Of a stretch of DNA of 64,000 nucleotides, positions 10,492 to 20,923 are shown one piece after another; positions within the stretch are counted from its first letter, which is position 1, and each line of letters starts with the position of its first letter. Both the position numbers and the translations under genes were made by a program. Under the pieces are notes generated by a model. That model worked only from the letters and a program-made list of their open reading frames with translations, searched no databases and had not been told where the DNA came from. Origin of the DNA: a virus; the IMG/VR virus record IMGVR_UViG_3300032073_000003, positions 1-64,000 of that record. One strand, given 5' to 3'.

Positions 10492-13400
10492 TTAATTATT
10501 TACAGTCCAAAATGAATTACTTACTGAAGAAAAATTATTTATAGCTTTTTGCACAGCTTCTTCATTACCACTATTTACAATAGCTCTAAACGTTTCAAAA
10601 TTTATTGTTCTTATTTTATTAAATGCGTCAAATATTCTTAATTCTTTTTCGTCAATTAGTTTTCCTGATCTACTATCTATATCATCATTAATTTCCTGAA
10701 TTGTTATACTTCCATCTGGATTTAATATATTATATTCACCATTAATTATATAATCTCCAGAACCTCTAGATTTTTCTATGTTATAAAAACCAGAACCTCC
10801 AGGATCTTCAAACTTTATTGGACCACTATTTAAAACTATTTCTGTAGGTGTTAAGAATTGTTTTGAAAATAAAGGATTAGAACTCCAAGTTTCTTTTGGT
10901 GCAATAAAAGTTATACCATTCATTGCTATATCAGTTTGAACAGCTTTTACAACTTCTGATTTTAAAACTTCTCCACTTTCATTTGTCATACCTTTTAAAA
11001 TATCTTCAAGTAATTCTAGTGGTGGATTAATAGTCATAGAACCAAGGTTGCTATTTCCCATTGATACCGAACTACTTTCTATATTAAATGGCATTATATC
11101 TCCTTTATTAATTCGATTTCCTAACTGTTCAATAAAATATAATGCTTGCTTTTGACTAATTCCAGGATTATCTTCTAAATTACTAGGTTTTATATTACCT
11201 TTTGTTGTAATTCTATAATCAGTAATGTTTCTATTCCAGTTAGTTCTATTTATAATATCCATCATACTTCTCACAGCAATGTTTCCAGGATCCATCCGTA
11301 TAGATGGCGCAACTTTCATAACAGCTGTTTTACTTGCATAATTAAATTTATCTGCATCTATATCTCCAGGTTGACTTTGATTTATTGTATTTACAAAATA
11401 TGATTTTAATGAGCCTTTTTTATTTGGAGTACGTATTAAGCTTTCATATGACATATCAAAAATGTCTTTTGTCCAAGATGCTGTTCCTGTTTTTTGATCT
11501 CTATCATCACCAAAAATTAAATCTGCTGTACCAATTATTGGAAAAACATAATTATACCAACTTCTTTCTTTTGGAATATCTTTTTTCATACCAATATCAA
11601 ATCCAAGAATATTATGAATTTGATTATCTATTTCAGGAGCCATTGCTTCAAAATCTTGTTGCATTCCATTAGCCTTAACTGTATAATAATACATTAATAC
11701 ATCTACAGCTTTATTAATTCTATCTTGACTATAATCAACATTAGGATTATTTTTTGAAACTATTGTGCTAAACTCTTGAATATCTTTAGTTAATTTATTT
11801 TTAATTAAATTATAATTTTCATTTTTAATTTGATCCAAAGACTTATTCATACGATCCCATTGATTAAGAACCATAATTGATTTATCATTAGAGTATTTTA
11901 ATGCAAGATCATCTTTATTATCTTTAGACCATATTTCCATTTGTTTATTAATATTACTAATTCCTTTATTATTAATATTATTTAAAGTAAATTCTTCAGG
12001 ATTATTAGTATAATTTCCCATTATACTTTTCCATGCATCTACAAGTTCGTCCTTACTAACTGTATTTTTATTTTTTTGTATTAATACGTCACGAGCCAAC
12101 TCATTAGTCGGGTCTATATTATTAATAAAAACTGCTAATTGAGCTTTTCTAAATTTTCCTCTATCTACACCTTCATTTACTATTTTCATTATGTGTTCTA
12201 CACTGCTAGATGTTTTCATTAGAATTGCCTTATCTAATGTATTTTTATTCATCTCTTCAAAAGATGTAGTATTCTCACTAGTTTGACCAGCATCACTATT
12301 TCCTTTAGTACTAATTACATTAAAACCATTTACTTGAGGATCTGTGATTAATTTTCCAGTTTGGAGATCATAACTCCAATAACCTTGTTCTACAAGATAA
12401 TCTGTAGCTTTTTGCGAAGCCTTATTATTTTTAATAAGTTCAATTTCTTTTTTCTTATACGCATGTTTTAAATTAGCTAATCCTACTTGATTTACTTTAA
12501 ATGTAGATGATGAATTTATTTCTGCATATTGTTTTGCTGCTGCTAATATATCCTGTTGTGCATAAATACTAGCAAAACCAGCATCTACTTTCATCCTATC
12601 TAAATCTAAATTAGAACCATCATCAATATACCCTTGCTGTGTAGCAGTAGATTGATCATCATTAAGTTGATTATTTAATTTACTAGTATTATCTGCAATA
12701 GTAGATTCTATACGGAGTAAATCCTCTAAAGAATTACCATAGCTACTTTGATATGGATTTAAATTATTATTTTTAACATTCTTTTCTAAGTCACCTTGAA
12801 GATTTTGAGTAGTTTCTAAATCATCTTGTGCTTTATTATTTTCTTTAAAAGCATTTGTTTTTAACCAATCCATTTTACCACGGATGTATTCTTTTTCAGC
12901 TTCTTTAGAATTTCCAAATTTTTCTGCATTTTCATATGCATAACTCATTCTTTCAACAAATGCTCTTTCTCTATACATATCTTGTATATCAGGTCTACCT
13001 GCATACTCAGATTTAAATAATTGCTGGAGAGTTGGTAAAATAACATCTCCATTTTTCTTTCTAATATTATATACTGAATTATAAGGAATATCTACTGTCT
13101 TACTAATATTTAATTTTCTAGCTAAGTCCCCGTATTCTTTTTGAGCTTGTACATAAGGAGTATATTTAGCATTTCTAATATTTAATGTTTCTTCAAGAGT
13201 AGAATCTCTAAACATTTGTTTTCTTAATTCTAATCCTTTTATACCTGTAGGCCAATACTGACTTCTTTGTTTTTCATCTTGAGATTTTGTTAAAGCATTT
13301 GCACTATTAAACTCATTAGCCCAATTTTTAGTCCAAGCCATATCTTTCATAAGATACTTATCTTCATAAAAAGGTCTAAAAACTTGCATAGCTTGATTAA

Positions 13401-13665
13401 CATTTTGTTCTAATGATAAATCTAAACCAGAGACTCTCTTAAGATTAAAATCAATTTGTTTTAATAACTCATCTTTCTTTTCAATATTTTGACCATGAGT
13501 TAAATCTGCACCATATAATTGACCATATAGATTATTTAATTGTTTCCAATTACTATCATATTGTGTTTGCTTTGTTTGTAGAGCATTAGCATAGAAATTA
13601 TAATCAGGTTGAAAAGGCTGATAATCTGGTATAAAATCTGTTACTCCTTGTAAATACGTTGCCAT
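10492..13665 (-). CDS. Conserved crAss-like cargo protein (1057 aa)
   Basis: The N-terminus (M-A-T-Y-L-Q-G-V-T-D-F-I-P-D-Y-Q) and the following aromatic and Asn-rich region look like a conserved crAss-like virion protein that usually sits next to the giant RNA polymerase and cargo genes. The first 150 residues are especially rich in Tyr, Trp, Gln and Asn. The rest is mixed helical with no recognisable enzymatic motif. There is no signal peptide or obvious membrane helix, apart from a short hydrophobic stretch around residues 720-740 (Y-V-F-P-I-I-G-T-A). It lies 7 nt upstream of the 2466-aa gene and 55 nt downstream of the 990-aa gene. I recognise the family by eye; the cargo role follows from the family and its position. 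Confidence 0.7.
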   Translation of the reverse strand: MATYLQGVTDFIPDYQPFQPDYNFYANALQTKQTQYDSNWKQLNNLYGQLYGADLTHGQNIEKKDELLKQIDFNLKRVSGLDLSLEQNVNQAMQVFRPFYEDKYLMKDMAWTKNWANEFNSANALTKSQDEKQRSQYWPTGIKGLELRKQMFRDSTLEETLNIRNAKYTPYVQAQKEYGDLARKLNISKTVDIPYNSVYNIRKKNGDVILPTLQQLFKSEYAGRPDIQDMYRERAFVERMSYAYENAEKFGNSKEAEKEYIRGKMDWLKTNAFKENNKAQDDLETTQNLQGDLEKNVKNNNLNPYQSSYGNSLEDLLRIESTIADNTSKLNNQLNDDQSTATQQGYIDDGSNLDLDRMKVDAGFASIYAQQDILAAAKQYAEINSSSTFKVNQVGLANLKHAYKKKEIELIKNNKASQKATDYLVEQGYWSYDLQTGKLITDPQVNGFNVISTKGNSDAGQTSENTTSFEEMNKNTLDKAILMKTSSSVEHIMKIVNEGVDRGKFRKAQLAVFINNIDPTNELARDVLIQKNKNTVSKDELVDAWKSIMGNYTNNPEEFTLNNINNKGISNINKQMEIWSKDNKDDLALKYSNDKSIMVLNQWDRMNKSLDQIKNENYNLIKNKLTKDIQEFSTIVSKNNPNVDYSQDRINKAVDVLMYYYTVKANGMQQDFEAMAPEIDNQIHNILGFDIGMKKDIPKERSWYNYVFPIIGTADLIFGDDRDQKTGTASWTKDIFDMSYESLIRTPNKKGSLKSYFVNTINQSQPGDIDADKFNYASKTAVMKVAPSIRMDPGNIAVRSMMDIINRTNWNRNITDYRITTKGNIKPSNLEDNPGISQKQALYFIEQLGNRINKGDIMPFNIESSSVSMGNSNLGSMTINPPLELLEDILKGMTNESGEVLKSEVVKAVQTDIAMNGITFIAPKETWSSNPLFSKQFLTPTEIVLNSGPIKFEDPGGSGFYNIEKSRGSGDYIINGEYNILNPDGSITIQEINDDIDSRSGKLIDEKELRIFDAFNKIRTINFETFRAIVNSGNEEAVQKAINNFSSVSNSFWTVNN

Positions 13666-13720
13666 AATATTGTTTCTGTAAAAATATTAAAATTTTTTAA
13701 GTTTAGTAAACTTACTAAGT

Positions 13721-16693
13721 TTATATGCCGTCATCAAACCATGGGTTAAAATATACATAACCTCCTGTATTAAATTCAGGATACATATTTGGAGGTGATG
13801 CTGGTTGAGAGTTATTTTTTAATGTACTCCATTCATACCTGGCATTCTTAGCAGCTTGTTCTGCTGATAGTCCTTCACCTATCCACTTATCATAAAGTGA
13901 TTCATAAGTAGCAGAATTAGTTGGACTAGGGTTTCTTGAATTAGGTATATGTTCCATCGGCCCACCTCTTCCAGGAAATACTTTATAATCTGGATACATC
14001 TGATTCATAGCATCTGTTTGCCATCTATTAGTAATAGCATTAGTATATTGATTTCTTAAGTTATTTCTCATAGCTAATTTAGAGTTATCATACTGTTGAT
14101 TAGCCATTGTAGTTTGATCATATACTCTTTGATTAGTTGCTTGTCTTAACATGCTTTCCTGATTTCTAACATCAGTTGCTTTAAGTTCAAATTGATTTGC
14201 TATGTTAACATTAGAATTATTATACTTAGCTAATATATCTGCAGCATTTTTAGCAGCTTGTCCTTGAATACCTGATGATCTTGCAGACAATGCTTGAGGT
14301 CCAGCAAACTGTGCCATACCTTGTGTTTGTATATTTGCTTGTTCTGCATTAGCTGCCAGTTCTCTAGTAGGATCTAAAAATGTAGGTCTTGGTTCTTCTA
14401 AATCTACACCAGGTGCCCATGGCATATATTTTTTAATACCCATTAAATCTCCAAATGCACCTGCAGTTTTAATTGTATCTTGCAACCACCACTCTGCATT
14501 TCCACCAGGTACTGATACATTTACATCTTCTTGACAAGGAGGACATTCTCCAGATGGAAGACGTGTTGTAGGTATTTCACTTCCATCTGGACGCATGCAT
14601 AAACATTCTTCTAGTGGTTCTCCTGCTTCTTCTTCTATATCTTCAAAACTTAATCCGTGAATATATTCAATTTGTCCTGCATCTGTATTACCTCTATGTC
14701 CATCAATAGGGGTAATGTTTTTTACACCGGCAACTGCTTCATCTTCAAATCCTTGTGATCTACCATATGGTTTAAACCCTTCTATTGGTGAAAAATTTAA
14801 TAATGCTTGTCTTTCTGTTTCAGTAAAATCATTATCCTCTGAATCAAGTTGTTTCATTAAACTATTCATTCCAAGAAATGCTGCTTGTTCAATTTTTACT
14901 TGATTTTGTACACTTGCATCTGTAGGATCATAGTTTATACCTAAATCCTTAAAAGATTTTTGTAAACTTGTATATCCATTAGCTTTAATTTTATCGTACA
15001 TTGCCTGAATCTCAGAGTCAGATAAATCACGTCCCCTAGTAGTACCTTTAACTACATCATAAAATCCTTTATCATCACCTTCTCCTGATCCCGTACTTTC
15101 ATAATCTCTTAACTTATCTCCATTATTAGTAAACATATAAGAACCAAACACTGGAATCTTTAGACGATCTTTAGCAGTTGTTAATTTAAGATTTCTTTTT
15201 TGTTGATCTAAATGAGCTTTAACAACATCATCTTCTGTTAAACTATTAATAACAGAATCTGTAACCATTGGCCAATATCCCGGTTTTCTTGATTTTTTAT
15301 AATTTTCTTTCTCTCTAAGTTGAACTATAGTTTCCTCAAAAAGTTTCTTTCTTGCTATAGGATCTTGTAAACCTTGTTCAATTGATTGATATGTTGCTGC
15401 AGCTACAGCATTATCATTCCAATCAGTTGCTAAATCAGATCCTTCATATTTGTCAAAGCTAGTAGCACTAACTTTTTGTAAATATCTTTTACCATCATGA
15501 ATAACATATATTTTTCCACCACGACCTACTTTAGCATATGCATTCCTTAATGCTTGTTGAAATTTTTCTGGTGTATCATACTCATCTTTATTAATTTCTA
15601 CAGTACCTCCATCTTGCATTACTGATAATTCATCAGGTTGTTGTGCTGCAGCCATAGATTGTTGTATTAAACTAATTACATCTTGTTCAGGCATACCTAA
15701 CTCAATAAATATTTGTGCTATACTTTCAGGTGGAATTTGATCATATAATAAAGCTTGTACAACTTGTTCTGGAGCAGCACCTTGTTCTAATGCAGATTGC
15801 ACTTGTTGCATAAGCTGCATCATTTGTTGTTGAGCTCCTTCTTGCTCTTGCATTTGTTGTCTATATATATCAGAATAACCACCTTGCTGCATCATAGGTT
15901 GTGGTGCAGATTGAAGTTGTTGAGGTGGTTCCTGCATAGGTTGAGGTTGAGCTACTGGTCTTCCCTCATTCATACCCATAGCCTCATTTAAAAAGTTTTC
16001 ATTACCTCCTTGTTCTTCTTTTTCTTTTTGACTTTCAAGTTGAGATTTTAATTGTGCTAATTCTTTACTAGGTAGTATTTGTTCTTCTGTAATTCCTTTA
16101 GCTTCCATACAAGGTCTTGCTACTACAGGTATACCTTGTGGGAATCCTTTCATAGATTCTTGTTTTAAAGCAAGACATCCTAGCTTAACTACGTAATTTT
16201 TAATCATTAACTCAGCAGTTTTCTTTTCTATTGCATTTGAGTTAGGATCTTCTAGCAACACTCTATACTTTTGTATATCATATTGTTTAGCAAGGTTAGC
16301 AGGAGTATATGATTTTTTACCACACGGTTTACCAAACATAGTTAAGATTTCACAATCTTTTATTTTCATTGATCTTGTATCACTAAAAATAAAAGTATCT
16401 TCAGGAAGATTTAAAGGCACACCTCCAGCATTATGTCTAGGTCCTTTAATAATTTGTGTTTCAGGAAAAAAGTCACCATTAACATCTCCATATACAAGTT
16501 CCCCACCTTCAGCTTCTACATTAGATTCTTCTCTAGGATCGGCAGTTATATATCTACTTTCCTTAAGTTTAGGTTTTCTCATTTCTCTATTGTAGTCTCC
16601 ACCACCCATTGGGGCAATATCATTAACTAAGCTACCATCTACTTGGTATCCTGTTTTAGCTTTGGCTTGTTTTTTAATTCTTACTTTTATCAT
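13721..16693 (-). CDS. Large virion protein with KAKxG N-terminus and GA-PE helical repeat (990 aa)
   Basis: The open frame extends upstream to an ATG at 16732. I chose the ATG at 16693 because it lies 5 nt after the stop of the preceding gene and gives the N-terminus M-I-K-V-R-I-K-K, matching the basic starts of the two upstream giants. K-A-K-T-G follows at once, a degenerate form of the tag found through this region. Residues about 50-190 contain a conserved phage-like region (E-G-G-E-L-V-Y-G-D, then G-G-V-P-L-N-L-P-E-D-T). Residues about 280-360 are Gln/Met-rich with a helical motif (A-A-P-E-Q-V, A-Q-I-F-I-E-L-G-M-P-E) shared with the 1391-aa neighbour. A Cys cluster (C-L-C-M ... C-P-P-C) near residues 695-720 may bind metal. 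The C-terminal third is Asn/Gln-rich. Probably virion cargo; exact function unknown. Confidence 0.7.
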   Translation of the reverse strand: MIKVRIKKQAKAKTGYQVDGSLVNDIAPMGGGDYNREMRKPKLKESRYITADPREESNVEAEGGELVYGDVNGDFFPETQIIKGPRHNAGGVPLNLPEDTFIFSDTRSMKIKDCEILTMFGKPCGKKSYTPANLAKQYDIQKYRVLLEDPNSNAIEKKTAELMIKNYVVKLGCLALKQESMKGFPQGIPVVARPCMEAKGITEEQILPSKELAQLKSQLESQKEKEEQGGNENFLNEAMGMNEGRPVAQPQPMQEPPQQLQSAPQPMMQQGGYSDIYRQQMQEQEGAQQQMMQLMQQVQSALEQGAAPEQVVQALLYDQIPPESIAQIFIELGMPEQDVISLIQQSMAAAQQPDELSVMQDGGTVEINKDEYDTPEKFQQALRNAYAKVGRGGKIYVIHDGKRYLQKVSATSFDKYEGSDLATDWNDNAVAAATYQSIEQGLQDPIARKKLFEETIVQLREKENYKKSRKPGYWPMVTDSVINSLTEDDVVKAHLDQQKRNLKLTTAKDRLKIPVFGSYMFTNNGDKLRDYESTGSGEGDDKGFYDVVKGTTRGRDLSDSEIQAMYDKIKANGYTSLQKSFKDLGINYDPTDASVQNQVKIEQAAFLGMNSLMKQLDSEDNDFTETERQALLNFSPIEGFKPYGRSQGFEDEAVAGVKNITPIDGHRGNTDAGQIEYIHGLSFEDIEEEAGEPLEECLCMRPDGSEIPTTRLPSGECPPCQEDVNVSVPGGNAEWWLQDTIKTAGAFGDLMGIKKYMPWAPGVDLEEPRPTFLDPTRELAANAEQANIQTQGMAQFAGPQALSARSSGIQGQAAKNAADILAKYNNSNVNIANQFELKATDVRNQESMLRQATNQRVYDQTTMANQQYDNSKLAMRNNLRNQYTNAITNRWQTDAMNQMYPDYKVFPGRGGPMEHIPNSRNPSPTNSATYESLYDKWIGEGLSAEQAAKNARYEWSTLKNNSQPASPPNMYPEFNTGGYVYFNPWFDDGI

Positions 16694-16697
16694 TGGT

Positions 16698-19600
16698 TTA
16701 GTATAAGTATTCAACTTGTCCTCCTGATGCAAGGTAATTATTTAATTGGTCTTGAGTCATAAAAACTTCTTGACCTTCATCATAATATGGTGAATTAGTT
16801 CCTCCTTGTTCCATTTGATTATCTGGCATTATCATTCCATTTGGCATCATATGGTATCCAGGAGGTACATTTTCATTTTGCATATATCCTCCATCTTCCA
16901 TGTATCTTCCATATTTAGCCATAGTTGATGCCATTCCATAATTATCCTGACCCATTTGATCATATCTAAACATTCCCAAATTTTGTCCAGTAGTTGAACC
17001 ATAATTACCTCTATTTTGAAAATTAGCACTTGCATAATTATTTTCAGGTGCTACAAGATCTAAAGTATTATTATATTCTCTTTTATTACTACCAGCATTT
17101 TCAAAAATATTTGCAACTCCTCTTGCTCCTGCATTAAATAGATTTACATTAGCTTCATAATCTCTTGGAAATTTTTTCATATTAAAATCTGCAGAACCTT
17201 GACCACCATTTTCATCTGGAAATAATAAATCAGCATTTTCTCCAATATTCCCTGCTATCTCATAAGTAGGGTAAGAATCATTTGGATTATACATATTATC
17301 TTCAACACTAGTTTGAAAAGGATTTATCATAGTATTTTCACCAACACCGAAACCTGTAAATTCACTAACACCACCATTCCTATAAGTAGGAATATATCCT
17401 CCATATTCTTGGTTTTTAATAATTTTTGCTGCTGCCCTATCATCTCTTCTCTCAGCTCTCCTAGTCTGTCTTGCTGCTTGTCTAGCATCTTGAAACCTTT
17501 GTCTATCTTCTGATTTATATGATTTATTTAATTGCTTTTGAGATTTTTTTCCTACTACCATATCTCTCATAGAATCTGTATTATAAGCATAAGCATTTTC
17601 ATAAGGATTTGTCACACCTTCATTACCAATTGCATTAATATCTGCTCCAGCCATTCTATTTGGATCTTCCCAGTAATCTTCTCCAAAATTACCTTCACCT
17701 AAATATTTAGAATATCTTCTATTTTTTCTTCCTTGTCCTATATCATCTTTAACACCATTAACACTATTCATTAAATTTTGATATATTCCCTCATCATATC
17801 TAGTATTTTTAATTACATCTTCAGATAAGTTATTATTTCCTCCACCAAAATAAACTGTTCCTTCTTTAGGTCTTCCTAACCAATTATTTTTAAACTCTAC
17901 TCTACTTACAGGTCCTGCTGTATTACCTGTAAAATTTGACATTTGCATGTATCTATTGTTTCTTCTTCTGTTCCATGGTAGTAATGCTCCTAAAACTCCT
18001 CTTGATGTTCCAGGTCCTTGTATATAGTTAGTATTATATTGTACCATTGGCACACATCTTTGTAAACGTTCATTCCACATTTGCCCATATCCACATTGTT
18101 TATTTACTTGCATTCCATCATCTGCTTGAGGCATATCATATGGTTCATAGTATTCTGATTCCATACCACCTGAGATAAACTTAGTAAGAGGATTTTCAGC
18201 ATCCATATCTGTAAACCCTCCTAATTCCATCATTGCTGGTGCTTGCATTTGTTGTTGCTGCATAGCCATCATTTCTTCTTCAGATGGTCCCATACCTTGA
18301 GGTTGTTGCTGACCTTGAGACATTATTTGCTGCATAACTTGAACTACTTGTTCTTCAGGCATTCCTAACTGAACAAATATCTGAGCTACAGCTTCAGGTT
18401 CTAACCCACCTTGTAATAACTGCATCATTACTTCTTCTGGTTGAGCACCACTTTCAAGAGCTCCTTGTACTTGTCCTATAATTTCTTCCATTTGATTTCC
18501 ATTATTTTGCAATCCTCCTCCTTCTTGAGAATATTGCATTTCAGTAGGATTAGCTAAATCTTCTTGTTTTCCATTAGACATTAATGTTTGCATAATTTCA
18601 GGATTTCCCTTTGCTAAATCATATATGTCACTTGTCGTAGCTTTATTTGAACTATTTTTTAAATTACTAATAAACCCATCTTTTATTTTTTGAACATCAC
18701 CTATATTAGTATCTGTTCTATCTCCTCTACCAAAAGCATTAGAATCATTTGTATTTGCACCACCATTTTTATAAAATGCTAAAAGATTTTTAGTAAATTT
18801 CTTTTTACTAATAGTACCACCTTGTTTTTTTGGTTCCGGTAAAGTATCCCAATCTAAATTATACATATCACTTATTGGAGTAACATTAGGTGTAGAATCA
18901 ATAAAAGGAATATAATTAGAAGGATCTATAATATTTTTTCCATCTCCAATTTGAAGTTCTCTTTTGAAACCAGGTATTATAACATCCTCTTCACTTGGAC
19001 GTGTCATATAATATCCTAAACCACCAGCAATTAAACCTGCTCCAATATTAAAATTCCTACCTTTTCTACGAAAGTAATCAGTATAGTTTTTAATATCTTC
19101 TGCTGTATTTACATCATCTAATGGCATTCCACTTTTTTCCTTAGCACCATAATTATAAATATCTTGACTTACATCTATAATATTTTTACCTCTAGTTCTA
19201 ATTGGATTATATCCAAACATTTGAGGAAGCCACTGACCAGTATAAAGACTTTCTCCTACCCTACCTATTTTATTTCCTGTTGATATTTCAGCAAATGTTT
19301 TTGGTGGTGTAGCTGTAAATTCTTTACGGCTTATTAAACTTTTAAGTGGATTTCTATTTAGAGGTAAAAATTTAACATCACCTCTAGTACTTCCCATTAT
19401 ACTTTTATATAATGAAGGTACTAAAGGTCTAGTAACTTCAAACATTGTATTAGTACCATTTTCTATTAAATTTAAATTTTCATCATAAACATTAAATGCT
19501 TTTGTTTCTTCATTAGGTTCATAATAAAATCTATTTCTAAAAGTTGTTTTAGAAGCATTACTAGGAATTCCAAAATAAGGACCCTGATCTCCAGGTTTAT

Positions 19601-20864
19601 ATGTATATGAAATATCAAAAAACTTAAGTCCCGCATCATCTTCACCTAAACTAATTTTAGAATTACCTGGATAAACACCACCTATTGTTTCTCGACCTAC
19701 TGGTATTACCTCTTCTAAAAGAAAAGATGATCTTCCTTCAGTATTACCTTTAACTAAAATATCTTGTATAGCTTTTGAAGGCATTGTTAACCTATCTACA
19801 CTTAAGTCATCTGTAATTTTATTTTTACTAAATGCTGATGAAGCATCAATAACTTTTTCTTTATTGTTTAAAATACTTTGTAGTTCATTAACATTTTGAG
19901 TAAAATAAGATTCTAACTTAGGATCTTTTACTAGCCCTTTACCTTTCCAAGATGATCTAAAAGGTGGACGTGGAATTTTACTTAAACCATATCCTACTGC
20001 AGTATTTATAGGTAATAATTTACCAAAAGCAGATGCTCCTTGCATTTGAGGAACTTTATTATACCAATCATAACCTTTTTTAATACCTGTAGTAATATCT
20101 TTAATAAATTTACCATCTTTAGCTTTAGGTAGTTCTTGTGACATTTCTCCTTCGTTTAACCAATTTTGATTTTCCCAACCATTACTTACAGGACTATAAT
20201 CAGGAAGATAATCACTTATCATACTTGATTGTGGATTTACAAATTGAACACCAGCTTGTTGCTGAACTAAATCTTCTATAGAAAAAGGTTTTTGATTACT
20301 ATTATTAGATTGATTTAAATTTGGATCTTGTTGTGCATATCCTCCTTCATTAAAATAACCACCGTATTTAAAAGCTTGTTGCTGCATTTGTTGTTCATCA
20401 AAACTATCTTCTGTAGCATAATCACTAATATGAGAATTGTCTTCTTCAGATTCAGACATCATAAGCTGTTCTTCTTCTTGTTGTTCAGCCATATCTTCAT
20501 CATTAGATCCTGTTGAATCTGACTGTTCTGAAGTTTCTCCCTGTTGTTGTTCTTCTCCAACTGGTTCAGGATTTATATATCCTTCTTCCATAAGTTGTTT
20601 AATTGCAGATTGTATGACCAACTGAGACATATTTCCGTCAGCTCCATAGTTATTAATTAATTCATAATATACTATATCAGCAGGAGTATCTGCTATTAAA
20701 CTGTTATATGCACTAGTATACATTTGCTGAAACATTTGCTGGTCTTGACCTGAGTTACCTACAGACATTCCTTTTTGTGCTTTTGTTAAAAACTGTTTTG
20801 TTTTATTAAGATAACCTGGAGTTTCTCCTTCTTTTGCTTTTCTTATCCTTACTGTTTTTTTCAT
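16698..20864 (-). CDS. Large modular cargo protein with PKAQ-type tags (about 1388 aa)
   Basis: The first in-frame ATG is at 20873, but ATG 20864 gives M-K-K-T-V-R-I-R-K-A-K, which resembles the starts of the neighbouring giants; I favour it. Tag copies are T-K-A-Q-K-G near residue 25-30, L-P-K-A-K-D-G at 20112-20135, and a weak copy, M-P-Q-A-D-D-G, near 18120. After the second copy there is a module of about 400 residues ending with a Gly/Ala-rich hydrophobic stretch (G-A-G-L-I-A-G-G-L-G). A Gln-rich helical repeat (A-Q-P-E-E-V, A-Q-I-F-V-Q-L-G-M-P-E) matches the downstream gene. A C-G-Y-G...C-V-P motif and several G-G-Y boxes follow. The C-terminus (L-N-N-Y-L-A-S-G-G-Q-V-E) loosely resembles the C-tags of neighbours. 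A promoter-like motif lies just upstream. No enzymatic motif was recognised. Confidence 0.7.
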   Translation of the reverse strand: MKKTVRIRKAKEGETPGYLNKTKQFLTKAQKGMSVGNSGQDQQMFQQMYTSAYNSLIADTPADIVYYELINNYGADGNMSQLVIQSAIKQLMEEGYINPEPVGEEQQQGETSEQSDSTGSNDEDMAEQQEEEQLMMSESEEDNSHISDYATEDSFDEQQMQQQAFKYGGYFNEGGYAQQDPNLNQSNNSNQKPFSIEDLVQQQAGVQFVNPQSSMISDYLPDYSPVSNGWENQNWLNEGEMSQELPKAKDGKFIKDITTGIKKGYDWYNKVPQMQGASAFGKLLPINTAVGYGLSKIPRPPFRSSWKGKGLVKDPKLESYFTQNVNELQSILNNKEKVIDASSAFSKNKITDDLSVDRLTMPSKAIQDILVKGNTEGRSSFLLEEVIPVGRETIGGVYPGNSKISLGEDDAGLKFFDISYTYKPGDQGPYFGIPSNASKTTFRNRFYYEPNEETKAFNVYDENLNLIENGTNTMFEVTRPLVPSLYKSIMGSTRGDVKFLPLNRNPLKSLISRKEFTATPPKTFAEISTGNKIGRVGESLYTGQWLPQMFGYNPIRTRGKNIIDVSQDIYNYGAKEKSGMPLDDVNTAEDIKNYTDYFRRKGRNFNIGAGLIAGGLGYYMTRPSEEDVIIPGFKRELQIGDGKNIIDPSNYIPFIDSTPNVTPISDMYNLDWDTLPEPKKQGGTISKKKFTKNLLAFYKNGGANTNDSNAFGRGDRTDTNIGDVQKIKDGFISNLKNSSNKATTSDIYDLAKGNPEIMQTLMSNGKQEDLANPTEMQYSQEGGGLQNNGNQMEEIIGQVQGALESGAQPEEVMMQLLQGGLEPEAVAQIFVQLGMPEEQVVQVMQQIMSQGQQQPQGMGPSEEEMMAMQQQQMQAPAMMELGGFTDMDAENPLTKFISGGMESEYYEPYDMPQADDGMQVNKQCGYGQMWNERLQRCVPMVQYNTNYIQGPGTSRGVLGALLPWNRRRNNRYMQMSNFTGNTAGPVSRVEFKNNWLGRPKEGTVYFGGGNNNLSEDVIKNTRYDEGIYQNLMNSVNGVKDDIGQGRKNRRYSKYLGEGNFGEDYWEDPNRMAGADINAIGNEGVTNPYENAYAYNTDSMRDMVVGKKSQKQLNKSYKSEDRQRFQDARQAARQTRRAERRDDRAAAKIIKNQEYGGYIPTYRNGGVSEFTGFGVGENTMINPFQTSVEDNMYNPNDSYPTYEIAGNIGENADLLFPDENGGQGSADFNMKKFPRDYEANVNLFNAGARGVANIFENAGSNKREYNNTLDLVAPENNYASANFQNRGNYGSTTGQNLGMFRYDQMGQDNYGMASTMAKYGRYMEDGGYMQNENVPPGYHMMPNGMIMPDNQMEQGGTNSPYYDEGQEVFMTQDQLNNYLASGGQVEYLY

Positions 20865-20877
20865 AAAATACATTGTA

Positions 20878-20894
20878 TATATTAATATACTAAA
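20878..20894 (-). promoter_or_regulatory. Promoter-like TTTAGTATATTAATATA before cargo genes
   Basis: Identical over 17 nt to the element at 49876 and in a gene gap, so probably not chance. It would drive the 1388-aa cargo gene and those behind it. Contains the palindrome TATATTAATATA. Confidence 0.5.
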
Positions 20895-20923
20895 TTTAAA
20901 TTTAATCTATAAACTTATATAGT

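Noticed and set aside
13703-13718. Perfect palindrome TTAGTAAGTTTACTAA as a terminator
   Set aside because: The stem is AT-rich with almost no loop and lies in AT-rich sequence; it could be chance.
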